64,000 nucleotides of DNA, taken from Aliihoeflea sp. 2WW (GTDB taxonomy: Bacteria; Pseudomonadota; Alphaproteobacteria; Rhizobiales; Rhizobiaceae). The notes below the pieces were generated by a model that was given only the letters and a program-made list of their open reading frames with translations, did no database searches and was not told where the DNA came from. Shown piece by piece: positions 55,889 through 63,977 of this stretch; position 1 is the first letter of the stretch, and the number at the start of each line of letters is the position of its first letter. The DNA is taken from the NCBI RefSeq assembly GCF_000497755.1, contig NZ_AYOD01000015.1:186001-250000 (forward strand), given 5' to 3'. Both the position numbers and the translations under genes were made by a program.

Positions 55889-56926
55889 CTAAGGCTGATC
55901 TTCCTCGCCGTTCTGCGCGTCGGGATCGGCAGCAGCTTCGCCGTCCTGCGGCTCCTGCAGGGCCGCCGGGCCAGAACTTCCCCGCTCGATATCGGCCATG
56001 CGGGCGCCGGCCTGTTCGAGCTCCGCCTCGGTGAGGCCGGCGAGGTGATCCTCCATCACCGGATCGACCAGACCTTCGCGCTTGGCCAGCATGTACCATG
56101 CCGCCGCCGCGATCGGATCGCCCTCGACGCCCATCCCTGCCCAGTAGAGCTTGGCCAGCCGGTTGCGCGCCGCGACGTTGCCGCCTCTGGCCGCAAGTTC
56201 GATCCAGCCGAAGCCCGTCTCCATGTCGCGCGCGCCGCCGACGCCTTCGACGAGCCAGGAGCCGAGTTCGACCTGCGCGGTGTCGAAATTCTGCTGCGCG
56301 GCCCGGACGAGCCAGCCGCGCGCGGCATCGAAATCGGGCTCTTCGCCCTGCGTCAGCATCAGCGCAAACGCGTATTGCGCATCGGCGAGGCCGGCGCGCG
56401 CCGCGCGCTCGAAATAGACCAGCGCCTCGCGCTCATCCGCTTCGTTGCCGGCTTCGTTGATCAGGAGCTGGCCGAAATTGAACTGCGCCATCGGATTGCC
56501 GGCATCGGCCGCGGCCTTCATCAGATCATTGGCGCGCGTGCGGTCGCGCGGCAGGAATTCGCCGTCGATCAGCATCAGGGCGGTCTGGAACTGCGCTTCG
56601 GGCACGCCCTGCTCCGCCGCCGCCTCATACCATCTGGCGGCCTGCTCGCCGTCGCGGCGAACGCCCAGCCCGCGCGCATAGATTTCGGCGACCAGCGTCT
56701 GCGCCGCCTTGTCGCCGGCCTCGGCGCGCGGCAGGGCGAGCTTGAGCGCAGTAATGTAGAGCCCGCGCTGATAGGCGCCATAGGCCTGGTCCGGCTCGCG
56801 CCCGCCGAACCGGCTTGGCGCGACTTCGGACGCCTGCGGCCCGGTCACCTGCCCGCCATCCTGGGCGAGCGCAGGCGTCGCCAGCGCGACGATGATCAAA
56901 AGCGCGAAGAGCCGATCATTCCTCAT
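55889..56926 (-). CDS. Sel1-like repeat (TPR) exported protein
   Basis: A 345-residue protein with a signal peptide (MRNDRLFALLIIVALATPAL, then AQ) and at least six Sel1-type repeats of about 36 residues, seen in AAEQGVPEAQFQTALMLIDG, AADAGNPMAQFNFGQLLINE and AARAGLADAQYAFALMLTQG. The C-terminal 40 residues are acidic and low-complexity. The start overlaps the 3' end of the ThiE-like gene. Such proteins are scaffolds in the periplasm; the partner is not known. Confidence 0.85.
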   Translation of the reverse strand: MRNDRLFALLIIVALATPALAQDGGQVTGPQASEVAPSRFGGREPDQAYGAYQRGLYITALKLALPRAEAGDKAAQTLVAEIYARGLGVRRDGEQAARWYEAAAEQGVPEAQFQTALMLIDGEFLPRDRTRANDLMKAAADAGNPMAQFNFGQLLINEAGNEADEREALVYFERAARAGLADAQYAFALMLTQGEEPDFDAARGWLVRAAQQNFDTAQVELGSWLVEGVGGARDMETGFGWIELAARGGNVAARNRLAKLYWAGMGVEGDPIAAAAWYMLAKREGLVDPVMEDHLAGLTEAELEQAGARMADIERGSSGPAALQEPQDGEAAADPDAQNGEEDQP

Positions 56927-57563
56927 CGAGACGCGGCGCCCTTTCGTCCAGAAGCGCATTCAGCGCTGCGACCCGCGCGGCGGGATCGTCATGGGCGAAC
57001 ACCGCCTGCTCGACGGCGACGAAATCGACGCCAGTCTCGGCCACGACCGCTACGCTCTCGTCGGACGAGCCAGCCATCACGATACAGGGCACCGCGACCA
57101 TCTCGCCCCACCACTCGCCGAGCGAAAGGTTGCGCGGATGCGCCTCCGGCTTGGTATCGTAGCCGAACCGGCCGAAGAACATGTAGTCGGGCTGCGTCTC
57201 GCCGAATTCCAGCGCGTCGTCGCGTGTCTTCACGCCGCCGGTGCCGACCATGATCTTGCTGCCGTGGCGCTCGATCATGTCGGCGAGGTCGGCCTTCGAG
57301 CCTTCGAAATGCAGCCCGTCCGCCTTGGCCCGCATGGCGACCCGCGCATCGCCCTCGACGATGACGGCGACGCCCTTGTCCTGAATCGCCGGCGTCACGC
57401 CTTCGACGAAGGCGAGGTAGTCCTGCTCCGAACGCGCGCCGCGCGGAAGCATGACCGAAGCGACGTCGCCGCCGGCAATGGCCGAAATGATGGCGGCATC
57501 TACATCGCCCGAAGAGGGCGCGATCAGGACGAGGCGGCAGCGATTGGGAACGGCGTCTGGCAT
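56916..57563 (-). CDS. Thiamine phosphate synthase-like protein (ThiE/TenI family)
   Basis: TIM-barrel protein of 215 residues in the ThiE/TenI family. Seen are the start CRLVLIAPSSGDVDAAIISA, the middle GVAVIVEGDARVAMRAKADG and the phosphate loop IVMAGSSDESVAVVAETG. The ThiE motif LNDR (substrate-binding Asn-Asp) is replaced by VEGDARVA and the DG-H segment reads ADGLHFEG, so true ThiE activity is not certain; TenI-like proteins lack it. No other thi gene is near and no TPP riboswitch precedes it. Confidence 0.72.
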   Translation of the reverse strand: MPDAVPNRCRLVLIAPSSGDVDAAIISAIAGGDVASVMLPRGARSEQDYLAFVEGVTPAIQDKGVAVIVEGDARVAMRAKADGLHFEGSKADLADMIERHGSKIMVGTGGVKTRDDALEFGETQPDYMFFGRFGYDTKPEAHPRNLSLGEWWGEMVAVPCIVMAGSSDESVAVVAETGVDFVAVEQAVFAHDDPAARVAALNALLDERAPRLDEE

Positions 57564-57667
57564 TGCACTCTCTCAGGCGTGGACGCCGATTTGGCGCGCG
57601 ATCTTGTTGTGATTGCGGCATAAGCCATGCGACACGACTTGACCAGAAGCCACGAAGACCCCGCGCC

Positions 57668-58432
57668 TTGCTGACCGATCCCTGGTTCTACGCCGCCGCC
57701 ATTCCATCCGTCCTGCTCGTCGGCCTGTCGAAGGGCGGGCTCGGCGGCGCAGCCGCGCTCATCGGCGTGCCGCTGATGGCGCTGGTCGTGCCGCCCGTCC
57801 AGGCCGCCGCGATCCTGCTGCCGATCCTGATCCTGATGGACATCGTCTCGCTGTGGCTGTGGCGCGGCAATCGCGACATGGCGACCCTGCGCATCATGCT
57901 GCCGGGCGCGCTTCTCGGCATCGCCATCGGCTGGCTGACGGCGGCCATCGTCACCGAGGCGATGGTGCGTCTCATCGTCGGCGTCGTCGCGCTCGCCTTC
58001 TTCCTGCGCTGGTTCGCCACCCGCATGGCCGGCTCCGAACACCGCGCCAGTCACTCGGTCGCGCGCGGCACCTTTTGGGGCACGGTCAGCGGCTTCACCT
58101 CCTTCGTCGCCCATGCCGGTGGCCCGCCTTACCAGGTCTATGCACTGGCACTCGGCCAGGCGCCGCGCATCTATGTCGGCACCAGCGTCATCTTCTTCGC
58201 CATCGTCAACGCGGTGAAGCTCGTGCCCTATTTCGCGCTCGGCCAGTTCGACGTCGCGAACCTGACGGCATCGGCGGTGCTGATGCCCATCGCCCCGCTC
58301 GCGACCATCGCCGGCGCATGGATCGTCCGGCGCATGCGCGCGGAGGTCTTCTATCCGTTCATGTACGCCATGGTCTTCATCGTGGCGCTCAAACTCATCT
58401 GGGACGGGCTTTCGGCCCTCCTTGACGGATAG
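57668..58432 (+). CDS. TSUP-family permease (sulfite exporter TauE/SafE-like)
   Basis: Membrane protein of 254 residues with about eight hydrophobic segments in two halves. Typical motifs are LVGLSKGGLGGAAALIGVPL in the first half and FVAHAGGPPYQVYAL in the second, both TSUP hallmarks. The start is TTG 57668, giving the family start MLTDPWFYAAAIP; no ATG in frame gives a plausible N-terminus. It may export sulfite, sulfonates or other organic anions; nothing nearby decides. It is divergent from the ThiE-like gene. Confidence 0.86.
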   Translation: MLTDPWFYAAAIPSVLLVGLSKGGLGGAAALIGVPLMALVVPPVQAAAILLPILILMDIVSLWLWRGNRDMATLRIMLPGALLGIAIGWLTAAIVTEAMVRLIVGVVALAFFLRWFATRMAGSEHRASHSVARGTFWGTVSGFTSFVAHAGGPPYQVYALALGQAPRIYVGTSVIFFAIVNAVKLVPYFALGQFDVANLTASAVLMPIAPLATIAGAWIVRRMRAEVFYPFMYAMVFIVALKLIWDGLSALLDG

Positions 58433-58481
58433 AGGCCGGGGCGCTTTTCTCGGCATCCGATTTCGGGAGGAAACGACCAGC

Positions 58482-60119
58482 ATGACCATCTACGAGCAGC
58501 ATCTCGGCAAGAATTCGGCCAATCATCAGCCCCTGACGCCGCTCACCTTCCTGGAGCGCGCGGCGAAGGTCTTCCCCGACCACGTCGCCATCGTCCACGG
58601 CAAGACGCGCACCACCTACAAGACGTTCTGGGAACGCGCGCTGCGCCTCGCCTCGGCGCTGGCCACGCGCGGCATCGGCAAGGGCGACACGGTAACGGTC
58701 ATGCTGTCGAACACCCCGCCGATGCTCGAGGCCCATTACGGCGTGCCGATGGTCAAGGCCGTGCTCCATTCGCTCAACACCCGCCTCGACGCCGCCGCCA
58801 TCGCCTTCCAGCTCGACCACGCCGAGACGAAGGTTCTCATCGTCGACCGCGAGCATTCGAAGGTCGTCGCCGAAGCCCTCGCGCTTTCCTCCGTCAAACC
58901 GCTCGTCGTCGACTATGATGACCCCGAATACTCCGACGACGCCCCCTATCCGAAGGGCGAGCGCATCGGCGCCGAGGACTACGAGGCGCTCCTTGCCGCC
59001 GGCGACCCGGATTTCGCCTGGTCGATGCCCGACGACGAATGGGACGCGATCTCGCTCAACTACACCTCCGGCACGACTGGAAATCCCAAGGGCGTCGTCT
59101 ACAGCCACCGCGGTGCGGCGCTGATGTGCTATGCGAATACGATCCACGCCGCGATGGACAAGCACTGCGTCTATCTGTGGACGCTGCCGATGTTCCACGC
59201 CAATGGCTGGTGCTTCCCCTGGACGCTCGCGGTGCAGATCGGCACCCATGTCTGCCTGCGCTGGGTGCGCGCCAAACCCATGTATGACGCGATCGCCGAC
59301 AATGGCGTCACGCATCTGTGCGGCGCTCCGATCGTCATGGCGACGCTGATCAATGCCGAGGACAAGGACAAGCGCGACTTCCCGCAGACCGTCACCTTCA
59401 ACACCGCCGCCGCCCCGCCGCCCGAGGCCGTGCTTTCCGGCATGGCCGATGCCGGCTTCGCCGTCGTTCATCTCTACGGCCTGACCGAGACCTACGGACC
59501 CGCGACCGTCAACGAATGGAAGGGCGAGTGGGACGCACTCGACAAGGGCGCGCGCACCACCAAAAAGGCGCGGCAAGGCGTTCGCTACGCCGCGCTCGAA
59601 GGCCTGACCGTCATGGACCCGGAGACCATGCAGGAAACGCCCGCCGACGGCGCGACTTTGGGGGAGGTCATGTTCCGCGGCAACATCGTCATGAAGGGTT
59701 ATCTGAAGAACCCCAAGGCGACCGACGAGGCCTTCGCCGGCGGCTGGTTTCATTCCGGCGACCTCGGTGTCATGCACCCCGACGGCTACATCCAGTTGAA
59801 GGACCGCTCCAAGGACATCATCATCTCCGGCGGCGAGAACATCTCCTCGATCGAGGTCGAGGACGCGCTCTACAAGCACCCCGCCGTCGCTTCCTGCGGC
59901 GTCGTCGGCCGCGCGGACGAGAAATGGGGCGAGACGCCCGTCGCCTATGTCGAGCTAAAGCCCGGTCGCACCGCGAGCGAGGACGAGATCATCGAGCACT
60001 GCCGCACCCTGATCGCGCGCTACAAGTGCCCCCGCACGGTGATCTTCGGCGAGGTGCCGAAAACCTCGACCGGCAAGATCCAGAAGTTCCGTCTGCGGGA
60101 GATGGCCCGGCAGCTTTGA
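58482..60119 (+). CDS. AMP-forming acyl-CoA ligase
   Basis: Acyl-adenylate-forming enzyme, 545 residues. The P-loop is LNYTSGTTGNPKGVVYSHRG, the motif HLYGLTETYGPAT lies in the middle, and the C-terminal catalytic lysine is in PKTSTGKIQKF. Length and the N-terminal TPLTFLERAAKVFPDHVAIV fit a medium- to long-chain or methylmercaptopropionate-type (DmdB-like) group. The substrate cannot be decided. ATG 58482 follows CGGGAGGAA. It is separated from rcdA by a 358-base gap holding an sRNA candidate. Confidence 0.9.
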   Translation: MTIYEQHLGKNSANHQPLTPLTFLERAAKVFPDHVAIVHGKTRTTYKTFWERALRLASALATRGIGKGDTVTVMLSNTPPMLEAHYGVPMVKAVLHSLNTRLDAAAIAFQLDHAETKVLIVDREHSKVVAEALALSSVKPLVVDYDDPEYSDDAPYPKGERIGAEDYEALLAAGDPDFAWSMPDDEWDAISLNYTSGTTGNPKGVVYSHRGAALMCYANTIHAAMDKHCVYLWTLPMFHANGWCFPWTLAVQIGTHVCLRWVRAKPMYDAIADNGVTHLCGAPIVMATLINAEDKDKRDFPQTVTFNTAAAPPPEAVLSGMADAGFAVVHLYGLTETYGPATVNEWKGEWDALDKGARTTKKARQGVRYAALEGLTVMDPETMQETPADGATLGEVMFRGNIVMKGYLKNPKATDEAFAGGWFHSGDLGVMHPDGYIQLKDRSKDIIISGGENISSIEVEDALYKHPAVASCGVVGRADEKWGETPVAYVELKPGRTASEDEIIEHCRTLIARYKCPRTVIFGEVPKTSTGKIQKFRLREMARQL

Positions 60120-60189
60120 TGAAATCGGTCAAAACGGCACAGTTTTCGCCGAATTTTCATCGAAATTTACGTTTCGTTAAGCTTTATAG

Positions 60190-60302
60190 CTCATTACTAT
60201 CCCCATCCAGTCTTCTGGATTCTTACCGAGTGGTTGGACCACTTCGTTTGACGCCTCCCTGTTAAACTCCTGAGAGCCGCGCTTCCCGTGGCTCTTTTTT
60301 TT
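60190..60302 (+). ncRNA. Candidate trans-acting small RNA (AbcR-like architecture)
   Basis: Three hairpins in order: ATCCAG-TCTT-CTGGAT (60205-60220), CGAGTGG-TTGGA-CCACTTCG (60227-60246), then a single-stranded TTTGACGCCTCCCTGTTAAA-type segment with CCTCCCTG at 60254-60261 and ACTCCTGAG, and finally a terminator GAGCCGCG-CTTCC-CGTGGCTC followed by eight T. This is the plan of AbcR-type anti-Shine-Dalgarno sRNAs of Rhizobiales, which repress importer genes. The 5' end is a guess. CCTCCCTG is an exact complement of CAGGGAGG before two binding-protein genes in this window (6758-6765 and 23959-23966). Confidence 0.65.
60272..60302 (+). terminator. Strong intrinsic terminator of the sRNA candidate
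   Basis: GAGCCGCG and CGTGGCTC form an 8-bp stem (one G-T pair) around CTTCC, followed by TTTTTTTT. No protein gene ends just before it; the nearest stop is about 150 bases upstream, which favours an independent small transcript. Confidence 0.88.
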
Positions 60303-60477
60303 GGCTTTCCGGCGGGCAGCACGCAGCGCATTAACCCTTTGTTAAACATCCGGTTGCCCCCGCGGTGGACAAGGCGCATGGTCGTCCTTGTGACCGGCGG
60401 CAATGTGTGGAACCTCAGGCTCCACCGCGCCGTTATCGGCACCAGGGCGCAAAAATTCAGGATTTTCGGGGCGTTTG

Positions 60478-60999
60478 ATGAGAATGGAAGTCGGCAGCGG
60501 CCAGGCCGCGACGATCAATCTTGCGGAACACCGCGTCTTCTCCGGCTCCTTCAAGAAGCTCTATGGCGAAGGTATGCACCTCGTCGAGGAAGCCGCCGAA
60601 TATCTCGACGGGCAAGGCCGTCTCGAGGCGAAATCGCTGTCGCGCATCGCCGCCACGCTCTACGCGGCCGAATCCATGCGCCTGACCACGCGCCTGATGC
60701 AGATCGCCTCCTGGCTCCTGCTTCAGCGCGCCGCCAATTCCGGCGAGATGACGCGTGACCAGGTCGCCGCCGAAAAGTCCAAGGTCCGGCTCGACACCGC
60801 CTCGGCCTTCGACACCGACCATTCCTGGGGCGAACTCCCCGCCGCCTTCCGCGATCTCGTCGACCGGTCGCTGCGCCTCCAGTCGCTCGTCCGCCGCATG
60901 GACGGCGAGGTTTACGGCGCCGACGACAGCTTCGAGCGCCGCGCCGTCAATCCCGTCTCCGATCAGATCACGCTGCTGAAGACCGCTTTCGGGCGCTAG
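60478..60999 (+). CDS. rcdA: RcdA-like protease adaptor (DUF1465)
   Basis: A helical protein of 173 residues in the DUF1465 family, whose Caulobacter member RcdA is the adaptor that helps ClpXP degrade CtrA and other cell-cycle proteins. Family segments are VFSGSFKKLYGEGMHLVEEA, LEAKSLSRIAATLYAAESMR and LTTRLMQIASWLLLQRA. ATG 60478 has a GGGGCG seven bases upstream; ATG 60484 is an alternative. The gene directly precedes ruvC, a frequent arrangement in Rhizobiales. The role in this organism is inferred from the family. Confidence 0.87.
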   Translation: MRMEVGSGQAATINLAEHRVFSGSFKKLYGEGMHLVEEAAEYLDGQGRLEAKSLSRIAATLYAAESMRLTTRLMQIASWLLLQRAANSGEMTRDQVAAEKSKVRLDTASAFDTDHSWGELPAAFRDLVDRSLRLQSLVRRMDGEVYGADDSFERRAVNPVSDQITLLKTAFGR

Positions 61000-61065
61000 A
61001 CCAAAAATTCGTTGCTGCTTTGTTCACGCTTTCATGTCATAGCGGACATGAAAGACGGGGACTTC

Positions 61066-61587
61066 ATGGCAGAGACGATTCGCATCATCGGCATCGATCC
61101 GGGCCTGCGCCGCACCGGCTGGGGCGTCATCGACGCCATCGGCAATTCGCTGCGCTTCGTCGGCTCGGGCACCATCCGCTCGGATGCCGACATGGACCTC
61201 GCCTCGCGGCTGTGCCAGTTGCATGACGGGCTGGAAGCGATCATCCACGCGCATATGCCCGTCGAGGCGGCGGTCGAGCAGACCTTCGTCAACAAGGACG
61301 CGACCGCGACCCTGAAGCTCGGCCAGGCCCGCGGCATCGCCATGCTGGTCCCCGCCCGCAGCGGCCTGCGCGTTGCCGAATACGCGCCGAACGCGGTCAA
61401 GAAGTCGGTCATCGGCGTCGGCCATGGCGACAAGAAGCAGATCCACATGATGGTGAAGGTGCTGATGCCGCGTGCGACTTTCGACACGGACGACGCCGCC
61501 GATGCCATCGCCATCGCCATCTGCCACGCCCACCACCGCCAGAGCGTGACCGGCAGGCTCGCATTGGCCGCTGCGGCGGCGGGGTAA
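61066..61587 (+). CDS. ruvC: Holliday junction endonuclease RuvC
   Basis: Resolvase that cuts Holliday junctions held by RuvAB, 173 residues. The acidic residues are Asp11 ([12 protein letters not shown]), Glu71 (AVEQTF), Asp143 and Asp146 ([10 protein letters not shown]), matching E. coli 7, 66, 138 and 141. ATG 61066 with GGGG five bases upstream is preferred over 61048 and 61012, which would extend the normal N-terminus. ruvA follows after four bases. Confidence 0.97.
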   Translation: MAETIRIIGIDPGLRRTGWGVIDAIGNSLRFVGSGTIRSDADMDLASRLCQLHDGLEAIIHAHMPVEAAVEQTFVNKDATATLKLGQARGIAMLVPARSGLRVAEYAPNAVKKSVIGVGHGDKKQIHMMVKVLMPRATFDTDDAADAIAIAICHAHHRQSVTGRLALAAAAAG

Positions 61588-61591
61588 CGAC

Positions 61592-62209
61592 ATGATCGGA
61601 AAGCTGAAGGGCACCGTCGACGAGATCGCCGAGGATCACTGCATCGTCGACGTCCACGGCGTCGGCTACGTCGCCTACTGCTCTACGCGCACGCTGGCCG
61701 GCATCAGCGCCGGCGAAGCGGTCGCGCTTTTCATCGAAACCTATGTCCGCGAGGACATGATCCGGCTCTACGGCTTCAAGTCGCAGCTCGAGCGCGAGTG
61801 GTTTCGTCTGCTGCAAAACAACGTCCAGGGCGTCGGAGCCAAGGTCGCGCTCGCGGTCCTCTCCACCCTCACCCCATCCGAACTCGCCAACGCCATCGCG
61901 CTGCGCGACATCACCATGGTCGCCCGCGCACCCGGCGTCGGCAAGAAAGTCGCCGAGCGCATCGTCACCGAACTGCGCACCAAGGCCCCGGCCTATGCGG
62001 GCGAGGCAACCGGCACGATCGGCCTCAAGCAGGAACTCGGCGAAGGCGTCGCCCCCGCCCCGATCGCCGATGCCGTCTCCGCGCTCGTCAATCTCGGCTA
62101 CTCCCGCGACATCGCCGCCAACGCCATCGCCGTCGCGCTGAAGACGGCCGGCGAAGATGCCGATTCGTCGAAGCTGATCCGGCTGGGATTGAAGGAACTG
62201 GCGCGGTGA
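61592..62209 (+). CDS. ruvA: Holliday junction branch migration protein RuvA
   Basis: Junction-binding subunit of the RuvAB motor, 205 residues: N-terminal OB fold ([20 protein letters not shown]), tandem helix-hairpin-helix around [18 protein letters not shown] and [20 protein letters not shown], and a C-terminal RuvB-binding helical domain ([20 protein letters not shown]). It is intact. The usual next gene, ruvB, is displaced by 730 bases that hold an AbrB/PIN toxin-antitoxin pair. Confidence 0.97.
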   Translation: MIGKLKGTVDEIAEDHCIVDVHGVGYVAYCSTRTLAGISAGEAVALFIETYVREDMIRLYGFKSQLEREWFRLLQNNVQGVGAKVALAVLSTLTPSELANAIALRDITMVARAPGVGKKVAERIVTELRTKAPAYAGEATGTIGLKQELGEGVAPAPIADAVSALVNLGYSRDIAANAIAVALKTAGEDADSSKLIRLGLKELAR

Positions 62210-62229
62210 GTTCCTTGCTTTATTCCGAT

Positions 62230-62257
62230 TTCCTTACTACCTTTACAAAGTAAGGAA
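62230..62257 (+). promoter_or_regulatory. Nested palindrome upstream of the AbrB-type antitoxin gene
   Basis: TTCCTTAC (62230-62237) and GTAAGGAA (62250-62257) are exact reverse complements; inside them CTTT-AC-AAAG (62241-62250) is a second palindrome. The site ends 15 bases before the antitoxin ATG and is AT-rich in a GC-rich region. It is a good candidate for the binding site of the toxin-antitoxin complex. Confidence 0.7.
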
Positions 62258-62272
62258 CCAGGAGTTCGGGTC

Positions 62273-62533
62273 ATGGGTCATTATTCGCGGCTGACATCTA
62301 AGGGCCAGACGACCATCCCGGCCGAGGTTAGGGACTATCTTGGTCTCAACCCTGGCGACCGGATCGTCTACGCTCTTAAGGACGGCAAGGTGGAACTGAA
62401 GGCCAAGAACATGAGAGCCGTGGATTTGATCGGCATTCTCGGACCACCCCCATCGGGTCCCAAGACATTGGAAGAGATTGACATGGGCATCGCAGCGGCA
62501 GCAGCCGAAAGCGGCATGCGTGGGCTCGAATGA
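62273..62533 (+). CDS. AbrB/MazE/SpoVT-type antitoxin
   Basis: An 86-residue protein with an N-terminal swapped-hairpin DNA-binding domain (SRLTSKGQTTIPAEVRDYLG, then NPGDRIVYALKDGKVELKA) and a C-terminal tail of about 35 residues that should bind the toxin. GGAG lies eight bases before ATG 62273. The PIN gene starts inside its stop codon (ATGA at 62530). The pair lies between ruvA and ruvB. Confidence 0.9.
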   Translation: MGHYSRLTSKGQTTIPAEVRDYLGLNPGDRIVYALKDGKVELKAKNMRAVDLIGILGPPPSGPKTLEEIDMGIAAAAAESGMRGLE

Positions 62534-62943
62534 TCGGCGTCGACACCAATGTGTTGCTGAGGCTTTATGTTGCTGACGATGCGAGCCAGCACGCGACGGC
62601 TTCGCGCTTTTTCGGCGAGCGGACCGCTGAAAGCCCCGCCTATATCTCAATGATCGTCTTCGTCGAGTTTATTTGGGCGTTGACGAGAACCTACAATTAC
62701 GGCTGGGATCGCGTCTTCGCGTTGATTGGCGCGCTGATAAGCGCCCAAGACATCCTGATCGAACGCGAGGACGCCGTCACCGAAGCACTGGCACGGGCTG
62801 TTGAGGAGAAAATCGATCTCGTCGACGCGCTCATCGCCCGTGCGAACGCCGATGACGGTTGCAGCTCGACGGTCACGTTTGACAGAAAGGCCGCCCGTCG
62901 GCTCTCCTCCATGCAACTCCTGACCGGAACGTCCAGATCGTGA
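62530..62943 (+). CDS. PIN-domain toxin (VapC-like ribonuclease)
   Basis: A 137-residue PIN nuclease. Acidic residues in place are Asp5 (GVDTN), Glu46 (FVEFIWAL), Asp99 in DLVDALIA and Asp118 (TFDRKA). It overlaps the antitoxin gene by four bases. Its stop TGA (62941-62943) shares two bases with the GTG start of ruvB (62940-62942), so ribosomes ending the toxin could start RuvB. Such a coupling of a toxin to a repair helicase is unusual. Confidence 0.9.
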   Translation: MIGVDTNVLLRLYVADDASQHATASRFFGERTAESPAYISMIVFVEFIWALTRTYNYGWDRVFALIGALISAQDILIEREDAVTEALARAVEEKIDLVDALIARANADDGCSSTVTFDRKAARRLSSMQLLTGTSRS

Positions 62944-63977
62944 ACACCGACCCCCGCCTCATCACGCCGGAAAAGCGCGGCGAGGACGTCGACACGACGC
63001 TACGCCCGCAAACGCTCGACGATTTCGTCGGCCAGGCGGCCGCCCGCGCCAACCTGAAGATCTTCATCGAGGCGGCGAAAAACCGGGGCGAAGCGCTCGA
63101 CCACGTGCTTTTCGTCGGCCCGCCCGGTCTCGGCAAGACGACGCTGGCGCAGATCATGGCGCGCGAGCTGGGCGTCAACTTCCGTTCGACCTCCGGCCCG
63201 GTGATCGCCAAGGCCGGCGACCTCGCCGCGCTATTGACCAACCTCGAAGACCGCGACGTCCTCTTCATCGACGAGATTCACCGCCTGAACCCGGCGGTCG
63301 AAGAAATCCTTTATCCGGCGATGGAGGACTTCCAGCTCGACCTGATCATCGGCGAAGGCCCCGCGGCCCGCTCGGTCAAGATCGACCTCGCCCGCTTCAC
63401 GCTGGTCGCCGCGACGACCCGGCTTGGCCTCCTGACGAACCCGCTGCGCGACCGCTTCGGCATCCCCGTCCGCCTCGATTTCTACACCGTCGAGGAACTG
63501 GAGAAGATCGTCAGCCGCGGCGCGCGCATCCTGTCCCTGCCGATGAGCGGCGACGGTGCCGTCGAAATCGCCCGCCGTGCTCGCGGCACCCCGCGGATCG
63601 CCGGTCGGCTCCTGCGCCGCGTGCGCGATTTCGCCTCCGTCGCCGGCGCCGAGATCGTCGACCGCAAGGTCGCCGATGCCGCGCTGACACGCCTCGAGGT
63701 GGACGCGCTCGGCCTCGACAATCTCGACCGGCGTTATCTCTCCATGATCGCGACCAATTTCGGCGGCGGCCCCGTCGGCATCGAGACCATCGCCGCCGGC
63801 CTTTCGGAGCCGCGCGACGCGATCGAGGACATCATCGAGCCCTATCTGATCCAGCAGGGCTTCATCCAGCGCACCCCGCGCGGGCGCATGCTGACGGCCA
63901 ACGCCTGGCGCCATCTCGGGCTGGAAGCGCCGCGCGATCTGGCGGTGCGGCAGACGAGCCTGTTCGAGGACGAATAA
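62940..63977 (+). CDS. ruvB: Holliday junction branch migration helicase RuvB
   Basis: AAA+ motor that drives branch migration with RuvA, 345 residues. Walker A GPPGLGKT at 60-67, Walker B FIDEIHR (Asp111, Glu112), sensor 1 [10 protein letters not shown] and the arginine-finger region NPLRDRFGI are intact, and the C-terminal winged helix ends with [13 protein letters not shown]. The start is GTG 62940 overlapping the PIN toxin stop; no other start upstream fits. With ruvC and ruvA it completes the ruvCAB set. Confidence 0.97.
   Translation: MNTDPRLITPEKRGEDVDTTLRPQTLDDFVGQAAARANLKIFIEAAKNRGEALDHVLFVGPPGLGKTTLAQIMARELGVNFRSTSGPVIAKAGDLAALLTNLEDRDVLFIDEIHRLNPAVEEILYPAMEDFQLDLIIGEGPAARSVKIDLARFTLVAATTRLGLLTNPLRDRFGIPVRLDFYTVEELEKIVSRGARILSLPMSGDGAVEIARRARGTPRIAGRLLRRVRDFASVAGAEIVDRKVADAALTRLEVDALGLDNLDRRYLSMIATNFGGGPVGIETIAAGLSEPRDAIEDIIEPYLIQQGFIQRTPRGRMLTANAWRHLGLEAPRDLAVRQTSLFEDE

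Larger units (their letters stand above)
60120..60477. other. Gap of 358 bases between acyl-CoA ligase and rcdA
   Basis: No coding frame is supported here. The left part (60120-60190) is AT-rich and could hold a promoter; the middle (about 60190-60302) is the sRNA candidate with an intrinsic terminator; the right part (60303-60477) should contain the rcdA promoter, in which I see no clear motif. Confidence 0.7.

Noticed and set aside
57564-57600. TPP riboswitch before the ThiE-like gene
   Set aside because: A CTGAGA is present on the - strand, but it touches the start codon and the rest of the aptamer (including ACCTGA-type segment and paired stems) is missing.
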